A stretch of DNA of 64,000 bases from Metallyticus violacea (GCA_030762175.1 CM060831.1:137273501-137337500), one strand, 5' to 3'. Counted from the first letter of the stretch, positions 1 to 11,740 are shown. Numbers and translations are program-made. Notes: generated from the letters alone by a model not told the origin.

Positions 1-900
1 TAGTTGACAACTTTAATACACTCGATTAGGTAAATGATTTTATTGTACTACTATGTGTACAAAAGTGTATATATTACTCTAGATTAATATTGTTTCACAA
101 AAACGCTGTTCATTTATTTATAGACATTCGTATTAACAATTTCAATTTGATGTGTATACAGTTTGATTTTTATAGAATCTAACCTATAAATCTAGTTATA
201 AAGTAAAACTTTGTTTGGATTCTTTTCAAACCACTTCTTAAATTAAGCTTGTAACGCCAAGAAAGCAAGTGTTTTTCCACTTATTAAATTACTTGGGCTA
301 CCATGTATAACATTAACATCCTACCGTTGATGTTTGCAGTTGTCACTATGCCAGTAGAAAAATTAAATCTTGGAAAGGTAACTTAATAAAATTCAAGAGT
401 ACTATTTATATACAATTTATTCAAAGATAAGCTGTTAATGTTCTTTACACATAATGACTTGAAAATGTCCAAAACAGTGAATGTAAGGTGTAGCATAAAA
501 ATATTGGTATACGTACTATATGAATAATTATTTATGCAATGATTTAACGATTTTAAACATAGATCTTTACAATAAATTGTAATGAATTTGGTCCGTTTTA
601 CTAGGAAGTTACCTATATTCGATCTCGAGCAAGTCGATAATAAACTAGAGTACAAACAACACTATACATACAACGTTCACATGGAATCCATGATCAATTC
701 ACATACACACGCTACGAATACATTTTAATGCAAATCGCTCTTCCCCTTAGCCTAAAAGTTGTAATAAATAATGATAAATCCTTCAAATATGCTACTAAAC
801 AACTGTAAAAAGGCCTGTTATTCTGTAAAGATATATATAATTGGACAATACATTATAATGATTAAAAATACTGTTATGATTTTATATCACTGTACATGTA
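1..900. other. AT-rich unassigned sequence
   Basis: No coding similarity, RNA gene or repeat that I recognise. The short open frames here have no recognisable motif and the composition of random AT-rich DNA. Confidence 0.6.
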
Positions 901-955
901 GACACACACACATACACATACACATATGTGTGTATAATACACACACACACACACA
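901..955. repeat. (CA)n microsatellite
   Basis: Imperfect CA/TG dinucleotide repeat, interrupted by CATA and TATG units. It abuts the left end of the Tc1/mariner-type element that follows. Confidence 0.95.
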
Positions 956-1059
956 TAGGGTGCCAAAAGTGTATAGACACTTGAAGTAAAGAAAAAACTG
1001 TGTTAACATAACAAAACAGAATTTACACAAACAGAAAATCATGAACACTAATCATCTTA

Positions 1060-1870
1060 GTTAGTTACAGCAGTTGCTCAAAATGCCCACTATCGGCGTC
1101 GATACACTTCTGAGTACGTTGAACTACGGTTGAGCAACGTTTGCGAAAGTGTCCTCGCTATTGCAGCACATGCCGTTTCAATTTCTTCCCGAAGTGCTGC
1201 CAGTGTAGCTGGTTTTCTACGGTATACACCATCCTTAACAGTTCCCCATAGGTAGAAGTCCAACGGAATTAGATCCGGAGAACGGGGTGGAAACTCAGTC
1301 GGACCTCTTCGCCCTATCCAGTGCGAGGTCTCTCAGATCTGCCCTTGTGAACATCGCATACAGTACCATGAGACTCAAATTTGTCTTTAATACATGCAAT
1401 TGTTATTCGCGTTGGCGGTTCTGTTCTGTACACACGTCTCCATTGCCTTTGAACTTCAACAACATTCTCTGCTTTTTTTTTTTAATGTCGATCCTGGTGG
1501 TGTAGTGGTTACCATACTTGTCTTCTAAACCCAAGATCGCGGGTTCGAACCCGGCCAGGAGCGATGGATTTTTTTGGGCGTAAGAATCCTAAGTATGGCT
1601 TCCTTCGGAAGGGAAGTAAAGCCGTGGGTCCCGTGTCGTACATTTACGGCACGATAAAGAACCTCAAGCCTGAAAGAGAGGCCTCTGAGCAAAATTTGTC
1701 GGCCGTTTCACGCCCTGAGTTGAATGCGTCGCTGATGACCTGAGATGTTAAAGAGCGTCCATAAATAAATCAATCCAATCATTCTCTGCTTTACTTCAAA
1801 ATTCTTTCTTATGTTCAAACGATAATCTTGGCTCCGTTTTGTGGTAGCAACGTTAGCATAACGTAATGTG
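1060..1870 (-). pseudogene. Transposase remnant (IS630/Tc1/mariner type), family A copy A
   Basis: Read on the minus strand from 1870. The N-terminus matches copies B and C, but the expected ATG before GAGCCAAGATTATCG is ACG, so the start codon is lost. After the SINE interruption the reading continues through an N-terminal DNA-binding region with ENVVEVQRQWRR, TEPPTR and a GTVCDVHKGRS block near 1330-1470. It then jumps straight to the C-terminal block around the last catalytic aspartate (FYLWG-type context) and ends with QRTQKCIDADSGHFEQLL near 1070. The first two acidic catalytic residues and the region between them are absent. Frameshifts and stops are present. The product would bind and cut element ends in an intact relative; this copy cannot. 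Confidence 0.85.
1476..1779 (+). mobile_element. SINE1 copy 1 (tRNA-headed), nested in family A copy A
   Basis: The head has a pol III A-box-like TGGTGTAGTGGTTA (about 1497-1510) and a B box GGTTCGAACCC (about 1542-1552). The body contains CTTCCTTCGGAAGGGAAGTA and GTCGTACATTTACGGCACGA. The tail is ATAAATAAATCAATCC. A 13-bp target duplication, CATTCTCTGCTTT, lies at 1463-1475 and 1780-1792. An unusual T-run precedes the head. This is the most complete plus-strand member of a family with five copies in the window. Such elements have no coding capacity and depend on a LINE for mobility. Confidence 0.92.
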
Positions 1871-2104
1871 AGTCACATCTGTTTACAGAACATCATATTA
1901 CACATTACCGTTGTTTTTCGGTCCAACTTTGAAATATATTAAATAGATATTAGTGTGAAAGTGTCCATACATTTTTGGCGCCTTTGGTATATACTAATTT
2001 TATAAAGTTAAAAAGAAGGTATACTAGTTTAATCATTGTAAATGTCACATTCTATGTTCGTATGTCTTTATAACTGTTTCGCAAACTCACGTAATGCTCT
2101 AGGA

Positions 2105-2312
2105 ATCAAACTAACCTTAAGTGAATGCTAGATACCGGAGACCCATGGGCTTACTACGGCTCACCATCACCTCTTTTTCGTAAATACTAACCAAATAAAT
2201 ACAACAATCAGCAAAAATGTAATTCACAATAATCAATTCATGTACACACATACACCCACACGCTAACCTAGGTTTTACCTCAAATGAATCCAAGAAACCG
2301 AAGGACCTGTTA
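2105..2312 (+). repeat. Fragments of an interspersed repeat shared with 20.76-20.89 kb
   Basis: The part from about 2105 has CTAACCTTAAG, an ACCGG block, CCCATGGG and TACGGCTC in the same order as CTAACCTCGGG, ACCGG, CCCATCGG and TGCGGCTC near 20.80 kb. The part from 2228 repeats the AATTCAT, CA-run and GCTAACCT order again. This is a decayed interspersed repeat of unknown class; it may be two adjacent broken copies. Confidence 0.55.
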
Positions 2313-3548
2313 TAAATATTACAAAAGTTAAAAAATGCCTACTCTCCTGTTATATTACGTTCGCTTAAAACTGGCTAACATACACAGAAGGGAAGTTTCA
2401 AAATGGGATGTATATATTGAAGTTTCAATGGAACAACTAATACTTCAAAATTACAACAATAAATACATAAAAGGTATGAATATATAATTCATTGCTAATT
2501 CAGGAAATTAATAAGATAATCACAGTAATTATAATTAAAATATAAATTATTTGCTCTACAATAGCAGTCTTTTTGATTGGAAATCAAATGTACTTGACAT
2601 ACTAAGAAAATAATTAGTAAGGCAGGATCACCTTAATACATACTTAATACCCTAAAAAGTGTCTCAGCAAAATTAGCTAAATATAAACTACAACTTAAAT
2701 ATTTTCATCAGTTCAAGTTCTTCAAATGTCTATATGCTATAAAATATGTGCCTTAAGCCTTGATTTATTCTGGCTTGGAATTTTTGGTTGTCATATCATG
2801 TATGTAGGTAGTTTGTTGAGCAATTTTATGTTAACTTAATGAAAATGTTGTAATTTTTTATTTAATCGCACTAATAAGTAAATAAATTAGGCGTTTATTT
2901 CATACATTATGTATATTATTTATAAGTTTATACCTGTTGAAGTGATGATTATTGCTTAACGGGCGCAAAACTGCTAAAGTCATTAGCGCCCAATCTGTTG
3001 AAGTGTTCTTTTGTATCTGGGTGATTCCTTTCCAGACACCTTATAAATTTATTTTGCCTTGAAAAAAATATATACAAAGAGCTAAGGGGTATATTATTAT
3101 ACGAAGGACGTTTTTATTTTAAAATCCATTAGTTTTCCCATTTTATTTCAGTAAAATTTCCTTATATTGGTGAAAACCATAAGTTTCGTAGAACGTAAAT
3201 CCGAAAAGTTTAATTCTAGACACTTAAAATAGTTTACTGCACACATTCTATAAATGTATATGTGCCACATTTAATATAAAATTTCACCAATTTAAACTTT
3301 ATCAACTTCCTCATGGAAAACAATAAACACAAAAATATCGGCTGATTACGAGCACTCGCTTTCTCTTTCTCTCTGATAAAAATGTTATTTTGATGTTCCG
3401 TCAAAAATAATTTGCATAAAAATAATTTTGTTAAATTATATTGGAACACGAGGGATTTGTTAATTGGGTCTACATATGGTAGTGAAAAGAGATGCACTGC
3501 TTTGACTTGCGAGTGCTGGCGTGCAATAACTATCAGCATGCAAGACAA

Positions 3549-3576
3549 CTACAGTGAGGTTATTTGAGTCATGGGC
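3549..3576 (+). repeat. 28-nt repeat motif, copy 1
   Basis: Begins CTACAGTGAGGTTATTTGAG and ends ATGGGC. It matches 16517-16544 with two differences. It could be the terminus of an unrecognised DNA transposon family; no partner end was seen nearby. Confidence 0.6.
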
Positions 3577-5439
3577 CTCCTGAACGCAAAACGTAGCCTC
3601 CGAAACCGTGAAAGTGGAGATAGAATCACCGTTCGTATAGTTAGTATTTTAAATTTTAATATTTTATTGAAAACATAAAATGATATTATATTTAAAACTG
3701 GTGATAATAATGAGCTATTAACATATATTAGAGGTACATTAAAAATGATGCCCCTCAGTGGGAATACATGGCTGGCATTGCATAGGAAATTCCTGAATTT
3801 CATCTAACTTTTCTTCCACAAAAACGGGTTTCTTGTCATTGAGAGATCTATCTTCGGAACGTTTTAACAAGTTGGCGAAAAGTTGAACGCGATTGGCAGG
3901 ATATTTTCTTCCGAATCACTTTACCAATTCTCTGCAAGAATCTGCTTTCATATACGTATCGTATACTTACTCGAATAATGAAGGCCGCATGTCAACAAAG
4001 ATCACTTCGTGCTTCCGGACATAACCGAAGCTGCAGGCGTGCTCCTACAAGCGATGTTATTACCATACTACAGTATATTACATAATGAAATTGTGAGTAG
4101 TATTGACATAAATTAACCTTCCACGAAACATTTGTTTCTTGATAGAAGTCATAAAAGTTTATCCCTTTCTTCATTAAAACCAGAAATGTAAAGCAGTATT
4201 AATGGAATAGTGTCAACAGCTGTTTTCTAACGTGAAAGCGTAACAAGAAGAATAGTTTTAACGTTCTAACCTCAAAGCGCCCGAGCGGTTAAACCCACTA
4301 CTTCATTAAACTTTTAAATTAATGCGGAAGTTTTAATGATAGTAGCTTTAAAATGTATATAGCTGCCTTAAGGCCTTCTCACTTTGACCTTAAAAATTAA
4401 ATGTTTATGTTTGAGACACGGTTCGATCTACTAAAAATTAAAATAAACCAACAAACGTAAAAATAAATAATAAAACTTACCAGACTTTTTCGTAAAACAG
4501 ATGTAGCTATAGTTAGGGTCTTCAGTATATTTCCTGTTTGAAAATTAAACTTTGTTGTGTGGAATGAACGGTATAGTTTGTTCTATTTCTTTTGGTTTTT
4601 GTTTAGAAATGAAAAACAAAAAAAAAAAAAAAAAATTATTGTTGATTTTGTTGGGAAAATTAATGCAGTAAATGCATTTAACGATAAATATGAGACATGA
4701 CCTTTAGAAGCAATAAAAAGTTGACTCTTTAGATGCTAAGAGTTGTAAGGCGGTCTATGGTTCCGCCCAGAACTCTTGCTCGTTATGAGTGAGGCAAGTA
4801 TCGCTTCTGGCTGAGCGATTGGACATGGCGTATGTGTGTCAAGAGAGAAAATGAGATGGGGAGGGTGTTGTCTCCGATCGGAATGTTGCAGGTTTCTCTT
4901 TCGATGCGACAGGTTCACCACGTGGCTGCCTATATCTGAATTGGCTCGTGCTTCGGTTACCATTTTTAACACGTAAATAAGGTCTAGGTTTTGGAATAGA
5001 GGTTTACAAGACCTAGTTCAACTGCGGAAGATCCTTGGATCGATTTCCAAATCAGCTGATGTGTTTCTGATGCAAAAATGCCGAAGTCAGAGAGCTTTTT
5101 TTGAAGATGACAACATCACAGTCATCTAGCAGAATCACTTACATCACCCCTGCAAACAACAGGGTGTTCAAATGCATTTACCATTACTAATGTTTGTAAA
5201 GTATAATTAACAAAGGCATAGGGTTAAATAATTTCATACCGGAATATAAAAATATGCATAGTTAAAAAAGTATACATAATTATGTGTGCATTCGTATTTT
5301 GGAGACAAAAGTATTCGGATTAAATACTTTATGACAAGAGATAAGAACCTTTTGTGCATTGTTTCCTTGTCACATCAGTTTGTATGAGAGTTAATCGATA
5401 AATTCGTGTAAAAGTAAAGAATATATCACTTTTTTTTTG

Positions 5440-6090
5440 AAAAAATATATAATTTACTTCTCAACATAATCTTCCAAATCTATACACTTTTTCAGCTCTG
5501 CAAAATACACATTTGTATCGGTGATAACCTCTTCATTTGATGCTAATTTCTTTCTTGATTTTGGAAGGCAGGAAACAGTCCGAAAGAGCCAAATACGGGG
5601 GGTAAGGGGAATGAGGAATATTAATCTGTTGTATTTTTTCTCTTTTCCAAAAATTAAAATAAATGACTCCATGGCAAATCCCAAATACGGTCGTCATTTT
5701 TCCTACTGAGGGGATTGTTTTCGCCTTCTTACGAGTGCTTGCAATCCACTGTTTCGACTGCTCCTTCGTTTGCGGTGTTTCGTCATCTGTCACATACCGT
5801 CTCCGAAATTCATTTTCCGTTTAAACAGCTGCAAATTTTGCTCGAAACTCGTTCTCTTTTCTGGTTAATTATTAGCAAACGAGGCACGCACCTCGTTAAT
5901 AATTTTTTGTTTGCAAATAATTGAGCACCCGATCTCCAGAAATTCCCGCACCTTCGGTTTCCGATCGCTAGCACCAAATAGGTTTTTTTTTTTTTTCATT
6001 CCTTTCGGGAGTGGTTACCTGCAAAGGACGTCCGGAACGTTTTTGCATCGCTTGTGCTCGTTCGGCCACATCTGAATGCACCAAATCATT
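5440..6090 (-). pseudogene. Mariner transposase remnant 1, with internal deletions
   Basis: Reading on the minus strand, the N-terminal part near 6070-5930 has an ERAQAMQKRSGRPLQVTTPE block and then a DRKPKVREF block, typical of the second DNA-binding helix region of mariner. Near 5800-5700 come VTDDET and TKEQSKQW, corresponding to the first catalytic aspartate and the sequence after it, then AKTIPSVGKM. The frame then jumps to YLALSDCFLPSKIKKE, the region of the last catalytic aspartate, where the expected SPDL reads PPYL (Asp replaced by Tyr). It ends with NEEVITDTNVYFAELKK and LEDYVEK near 5460. The segment carrying the second aspartate is deleted and several frameshifts are present. Cecropia/SETMAR-like mariner is the nearest type I recognise. 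Confidence 0.82.
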
Positions 6091-6379
6091 TATACCGCAT
6101 TCTAAGTGACGGTTGTTTGAAAATTTAAGCAAGAAAAAATTACTCTAAGACACAGAGTAAGCTTTGTAAATGTATATAACCATACACGCCATCCCTCTAT
6201 AGTTACCACATTGCCAAGGAAACGTTGAAAATAATCTAGCGCTGCCACATTTTGATGCCTTAAGCGGGTTAATTCCTGGGGAATACGATTTATTTGAGGC
6301 ACATATCAGATAACCTTAATACACGCCCTGAAATTCGGCACATACTATTATTACATTGCACTGAATATCACTTTACTCA
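6091..6379. other. Unassigned spacer
   Basis: No recognisable gene or repeat. The 66-codon open frame on the minus strand has no known motif. Confidence 0.5.
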
Positions 6380-6930
6380 TTATCATTCACCGTCTCTGGA
6401 ATGCATTGCCAAGAGATGTTCAGAGACTGCCAAACTCTAGGAGTATTTCATAAGACATTGTTTAATGTTATTAGAACTAATATATTATCCTTGCTTTAGA
6501 TTTATTCGTGTTACAGCACAGATGTTTATTTGTTCTATTTTGCTGTAGAATTTTAATTCTATTATTTTTATATTATAGCTATTGCTATCATAAATCTTCC
6601 TAACTACTTCATAGTATTGTTAGTGTTTTTCATTTTTATGTTTCATTAGTACATTTATTTCCCCTTTCATCATTTACATATATTTATGTGTATGCATTGT
6701 CATTGTTAGTGCTTGTTCTATCAATATTGTTTTTATTCTTATTACGTTAATATTTATTATTCATTGCCAAGTTTAATGTTTAGGTATTAACAGGCAAGAG
6801 TTTAATTTCTTTGCGCTTTCCTAATGTTATAATTGCGATATTGTAACTGAAACTCGAGTGTAGTTATTATTAAATTGGTAGAGCAGAAGAAATGGCCAAA
6901 TAATCTTATTGCGGGAATAAATAAATAGTT
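6380..6930 (+). mobile_element. LINE 3' end (CR1/L2-like), fragment
   Basis: About 30 codons from 6389 read HRLWNALPRDVQRLPNSRS. After one frameshift follows a VFHKTLFNVI block. This is the usual C-terminal signature of CR1/L2/jockey reverse transcriptase ORFs (R-WN-LP-V, then F-K-LF). Downstream is an AT-rich, T-rich 3' region that ends near AATAAATAAATAG at about 6918. Everything upstream of the C-terminus is missing, as in a typical 5'-truncated insertion. It could also be a degraded jockey element. Confidence 0.5.
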
Positions 6931-7379
6931 TAAAAAATTAAATAAAACAAAAACTCGTTTCAAAGTATACGAGGGGGTTGTTAAAGTGTTTTCCCAAAAT
7001 CTTCTCGTTTAACTTTAATTGTAGTTATGCACTTCTTTTTTTTTAAATTGACGTTCTTTCTTTTCTTAAAATATTTTATAACAGAAGTCCCATACACAAA
7101 ACTTCTAAGTTAGTGTATCGTTCATGTATACATTATTTAAATGTTTACAAGCCTGGTTTTCAGATTCCAAAATAAATTGCACGATAAGCAAAACTGTTCT
7201 ACATTATAATTGTTTGTTTGATGTTTACTATACAGTAACCAGTTCTTAGTACAGTTCATATCCCCCCGCCCCTAGTTCTGTTTTTTTTTTTTTTTTTTCT
7301 TGTATTTTTCTATGTCAAGACAATGTTATTACTTCCGTTTTGTTTACTTACCATCAACAGAGCGGAGAGTAAACTGGTT
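6931..7379. other. Unassigned AT-rich sequence with poly-T
   Basis: No gene recognised. A C-rich CCCCCCGCCCC stretch near 7261 is followed by a T-run at 7280-7298. Confidence 0.6.
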
Positions 7380-7690
7380 TTCCTGTCGTAAATAACAATC
7401 GAATGTGCTGCGAGGAAGCAGGAGGAAATGCCAACGCTGCGTTCCACACCCTGCGGTTAAATCATAAAGCGACAGCTGCTCGCATCATGCAGTCAAGCCC
7501 AGATTTTCCGCGCTAAGGAGGACAGTGACAAGATTCTTCTCACGACAGCAAAAACAAAAGCAGAACGTAGGAAGGCTCGCACAAGGTCGACCCGTGTTCA
7601 TTATGTCAGTAGAGCAGAGTACATCATAGCGACATAACAATGTACCGTTTGTTTCCGCCTACTGATGCAACATTCCCGCCTATTCTGGCA
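7380..7690. other. GC-richer island of unknown nature
   Basis: Clearly richer in G and C than its neighbours, with several CpGs. One forward frame is open for about 40 codons from 7391 (includes CCEEAGGNANAAFHTLRLN), then meets stops. I do not recognise it. It could be a decayed exon, a retroelement piece or a regulatory island. Confidence 0.35.
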
Positions 7691-7944
7691 TCGTAATGCT
7701 GTTCCATTGTTGCTTGGCTAATGAATTGCAAATCCAAGCAAGCACATTCCAATCCCTGCACAAACCCATACGGTCTGTCTTATATCGCAATAGAGTTGCG
7801 GCCAAAGACCAGTGGAAATATCAGCTGAGATATTTTATAGGTTTGATTCAAATTGAAGGAAAGCTTTTCTACAGTATCTATTGTAAATTAACTAAGGTTT
7901 ATAATTCTGGTTTAGTTGACACGAATATGAACAGTAACACCAGA

Positions 7945-8128
7945 ACGCCCAGTAACGGTTAATTGACCGCTTTTAATTTTCAAACGCTCATATTTTCAGT
8001 TTTAAATATTTTTAATCCCTTTCAATGACATTTAGCTCACCAATATTTGTTTGCATTTTAGGCGTAACTTTTTAAAATAATAGCATATTTAGTCGGTTTC
8101 CGGAGGCGGTCAATTAACCGCTTCCTTA
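7945..8128. mobile_element. Possible MITE with 15-bp inverted ends
   Basis: CGGTTAATTGACCGC at 7956-7970 is present as its exact reverse complement at 8106-8120. The 135 bp between them are AT-rich and non-coding. GTAA occurs just outside both inverted copies. No clear target duplication. The 15-mer is itself nearly palindromic, so two occurrences of a short palindrome are an alternative to true terminal repeats. Confidence 0.45.
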
Positions 8129-9420
8129 CCCATGTTTCTTACATTTATTGCGCAGTAGTAACTGACAATAATCATCACTGCGTACCAAACATGTTTCAAA
8201 CTCATTGTAGCGTAGTGCATGAGTCATTGTCTATCAGCTCTTGTATCCATGTCTAAAAATTCGCTTAGTTTTTCATTTTGACGTAGCTTTTATCGACTAC
8301 TATCGCCATCACTCATGGCTGATTAATAAGAATGAAGGAACACCTAAGGTCGCTAAACGCAAGGCGTGTTAAATAGGGTTATGTAAGAAAAACAAAAGCA
8401 AAGACAGTTGTTCGACATGTAAAAATTTTATATGTGGTTCTTGTATAATCAAAAACTCTGCAAAAAGTGTCATACCAATATCTTTGAGAATGTTTCAATG
8501 TAACAGCTTTAACCCGTATTTATATAACATGTCTTTTTTGTACATATAATTTGTTACTACCTAGCATGGAGCAAACCCAATTTGTATAGTAAAACATTTC
8601 TTATTTTCGAGAAAGCATGCGTTTATACTTGAATAAAAAAAATATAATTTTTTTATTAAAAATATTTAGTCTGATATGATGTATAACAGATGAACAAAAG
8701 AATGAATGAACAAATGTGTGAATGCATCATTGAATTACCAACAAACTAAATGAATAGGCGAAGGAATTTGGGGGCATAAAACGCTAAACATACGTGATTC
8801 GTGAGCAAAAACCATGAACATAAAATATTTGAAACCAGAATCTCGATTCAAGCTGGATTCGAATATTCTGCCCTTCACATCACTACAGTCGTCTGTTAAG
8901 TGAGAAATTTCATCAGCCTGAGTCAGAAGAGCACTTCAATATGTGATTCTGAGCAGACACCAAGTATATACAAACTCATTCCGGAAGCTAAAAGCAAACT
9001 GAATTCGAACCTGGCTTGCAATTTAGAAGCAAAATCGTTTCCTCTATACATCATAGTAGGCTAGAAGGCGATATAGAAAAAACTCCATAGTTTTCAGTGA
9101 GAAAAATGACTAAAAATGTATAAGAAAGTAGTTTTAGGGGGTTCTTGAAACTCGGACGTTTCTAGTATTAAAACATATAAAATATAATTTAAAGCAGTTT
9201 GTGAAAACATACTTCATTGAACAAATTTACTTAAACAGCATTCAAATTCAATTTTGCACATTTTGTAATCATATACATCTTCCTCTCAATAACATTTTTG
9301 GAATACTATTTTGAAGAAGTTCTAGAGACCGCAAAACTAAAAGTATAAAAAAGTGTACTAAAAGTTATAATAGTCAAACGTAGGGAATAAAAGTACTTTA
9401 AATTTCACACAAGGCCTTTC
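8129..9420. other. Unassigned AT-rich sequence
   Basis: No coding similarity or recognised repeat. Confidence 0.6.
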
Positions 9421-9529
9421 GGTAATCTTTGAGAACAGGGAATTCCCATGCTGCCCTAGGGTTTGTTTACGTTTGCGGAAGTGAAACAACTGGAGTCAAA
9501 CGAAAGTCACAGGAAATTGAAAACAGGCG

Positions 9530-10095
9530 GGAAATGTTCGGAATAGCAGCGAAACGAACTATTTGTGGTGTCATTATTCCGCCGCATGGTCTATGTTTGT
9601 GTTACAGCCTAAAGTCGAAGAAATTGAATGGTCGAAATTTTTCCACAGGAAGTATCATCGTGGAACGAGGATCGATCATTGGGTTTTCGGAGGCAATGAA
9701 AAACGGACGGGAAGATGCTTTCCAGACCGAAAGGCTATTACTTCGAGAATTTAATTCGACAGTTCATACTGCCCGGAACTATTATTGTTTCGTATTGGTG
9801 GGCGGCATACATTAACATTTCGGACATCTATGGGGGGATTTATGAATATTGTGTAATAGTTTATGAGCAAAACTTTCTTGACCCGGACAATGTAGAAATG
9901 CATACACAGAATGTATAAAACACGTGGATGAGGGCTAAGCGCAAGATTAGGAGGCAGTATAGAAATTCGGATGCACTTTTTACACCCTATCTTCACGAAT
10001 TCCTGTGGAGAAATCCATTCAAACATACGAATGTATTTGCGTCGTTTATAACGTGCATTTCCTGTATCTGCAATGTGACTAAATTCTTGTCTCGA
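9530..10095 (+). pseudogene. Merlin (IS1016/ISXO2-like) transposase remnant
   Basis: The core of a Merlin DDE domain is visible across two frames. Near 9610-9715 it reads VEEIEWSKFFHRKYHRGTR, then HWVFGG and TGRCF. After a frameshift near 9740 comes LIRQFILPGTIIVSYWWAAY, then QNFLDPDNVEMHTQNV, a stop codon, NTWMRAKRKIRRQY, and ALFTPYLHEFLWRNPF, ending near 10090. In the family the three catalytic acids lie in VEIDES, S-DCW and QNVENTW. Here the corresponding positions read EIEW, SYW and QNV-stop-NTW, so all three are changed. Merlin transposases cut and paste their own element with 8-9-bp target duplications; none was identified here. The N-terminus upstream is not clearly recognisable. Confidence 0.88.
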
Positions 10096-10149
10096 TAAAA
10101 CATTCTAAATGCCCTTTTGGTTAGAAGTAATTTAAAATTGGAAAGGATT

Positions 10150-10245
10150 TTTTTTTTTTTTGAGGAAGGAAGCGTTCCAACCTTAGTTAGGGTACTTCAC
10201 CGGCATTTGCCATTTATGAGGAAAACCTGGGAAAAAAAAAAAAAC
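10150..10245 (-). mobile_element. SINE2 body fragment (copy a)
   Basis: AAGGAAGCGTTCC, GGGTACTTCACCGGCATTTG, CCATTTATGAGG and AAAACCTGG match, on the minus strand, the body of the SINE2 copies at 44.8 and 56.1 kb. The tRNA-like head and the 3' end are missing. A-runs flank it. Confidence 0.8.
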
Positions 10246-11681
10246 AGATAATGTTCACCAGAACCTTTCAAATTCCTCTCATTTATGTGTAGTTTCCTCC
10301 CAGATACAACACTCTTCAGCACTCTAGCGATATTATGTTAGATAAAAATTGTTTACTCCTGGAAAGAAAGTTGTGTAAACGACTTAACTATGAAAAAGTG
10401 TATTAACCCCCACTGTCCTTTAAATTTTAAAGAATGTATAAGAATATGTATTAATTTTTAATCATAAAGCCCATTTGCGTAAAAATATGCGAGCCTTTTG
10501 CCACCCAGAACACGTATCTCAGTTTTTCAAGTAAGAAGTATAAATCTTTAAAATAATTATATTTAAAATACGAGTACATTGGCACACATTATAATAAAAT
10601 ATCAACTCTCCTGAGAGATCTAAATCAAAAGGATTTATGTTGTCCGTTATATATTACTGTTTCACTCTAAACTTCTAAAGGTTGACGCCGGCATGCGTTT
10701 AATTCTTGGCCCAATGATAGAACATGTGTTCGTCACCCGCCAAACCAGTCGTGTTCTTAGCGTAGGCAATGACATTTATAGCCATATATAATAGTATTTA
10801 TGGAAGCACTGCAATTGGTGCATATAACTGGAGGGAGATAAGGAAGTTAATGTCACAACAGTATCTATTAATGAAGCTTACGCGTTTTGCCGCTGTTAAC
10901 CTTTAGAGTGGGACGATACTACCAGGGCTAACCAGTATAGAGCAATATGCATTTAAAGCTGAAATAACATGATGGAATGACGCGAGAAAATTGAACAAAT
11001 TACAAGTACACTTTGCACTATTTAAATTTATAGATATTATTATATTTTCTTATTCCAAAATTCGGCGCTTTAAAAGCAACAATTCAAACATTTTTAATCC
11101 ACATATTAATTTCTTATTTCGCTTGGAAAGTTGGTCAACTTCTATCTCCAACAATCTAACGTGATCGTAACTGACCTCTTCTGGAGAAGAGCATTTAGAG
11201 AAGTTGGAAAAAAAAAATAGAAAATAGAAAATAACATTGTTATTGATGCAAATGTTAAACTTTTAATCTTGCGACATCTTGTAGTACAGTTGTAAATAAT
11301 TAGTATTTATCTTCATTCAAATAATAAATTAAAATATAAATGATAGTTAGTGCCTTATCTTCTGACATCTATAGGTACTAAGTGTAACCAAATTCAAAAT
11401 GGTTCATATAGTCTGTCAGGGTCCGCCTAAGCTTTGCAAGTTGATGATAAATCACAGTTAATTTTTAGAGTCTGACTGTCATAAATTTAACACAATGTGA
11501 TGTTAATGGATGCAAATGCGCTATAGCAAGAAAGTAAAGCTATTTTATTACAGTATTTGCAATTACCTATTAACCTCGTTTTTACTGGACATTAAATGTA
11601 TTTAGTGCAAAGGTTGATATCTATGCTGCACCCCTGAACAATTTCTAGTTCATACATGTCGCCAAGCAGTATGCACAGTTT

Positions 11682-11686
<5 letters not shown>
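10246..11686. other. Unassigned AT-rich sequence
   Basis: No gene or repeat recognised. A slightly GC-richer patch lies at 10680-10760. Confidence 0.6.
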
Positions 11687-11717
<31 letters not shown>

Positions 11718-11738
11718 CACACACACACACACACACAT
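11687..11738. repeat. Compound (CT)n(CA)n microsatellite
   Basis: About 14 CT units followed by about 11 CA units. It sits directly next to the broken 3' side of SINE1 copy 2. Confidence 0.95.
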
Positions 11739-11740
11739 AT

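Larger units (their letters stand above)
956..1989 (-). mobile_element. Tc1/mariner-type DNA transposon, family A copy A, internally deleted and interrupted by a SINE
   Basis: Terminal inverted repeats are visible. The left end reads GGGTGCCAAAAGTGTATAGA from 958. The right end, read on the minus strand, begins GGCGCCAAAAATGTATGGAC near 1982. Both ends lie next to TA, the dinucleotide target of this superfamily. The same ends and 5' leader occur in copies near 47.1 kb and 50.8 kb. On the minus strand the element has a transposase N-terminus joined directly to its C-terminus, so the catalytic middle is missing. A tRNA-headed SINE lies inside at about 1476-1779. This is a dead, non-autonomous derivative. 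The TIR match is strong; the exact outer base is uncertain by a few positions. Confidence 0.85.
1990..5439. other. Mostly unassigned AT-rich stretch
   Basis: No coding similarity recognised. It includes two fragments of a repeat shared with 20.8 kb (2105-2165 and 2228-2312), one copy of a 28-nt motif shared with 16.5 kb (3549-3576), a poly-A run near 4616-4636, and a moderately GC-rich segment near 4740-4960 of unknown nature. Confidence 0.55.

Noticed and set aside
1287..1505. 72-codon plus-strand open frame
   Set aside because: It is the antisense of the family A transposase N-terminus; the conserved protein is on the minus strand.
4270..4292. GCGCCCGAGCGGTTAAACCC as part of a tRNA gene
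   Set aside because: Only the D-arm-like side is present; no anticodon or T arm follows.
9429..9815. 128-codon open frame taken as one protein
   Set aside because: Most of it runs in the wrong frame over the Merlin core; the conserved residues lie in the other two frames.
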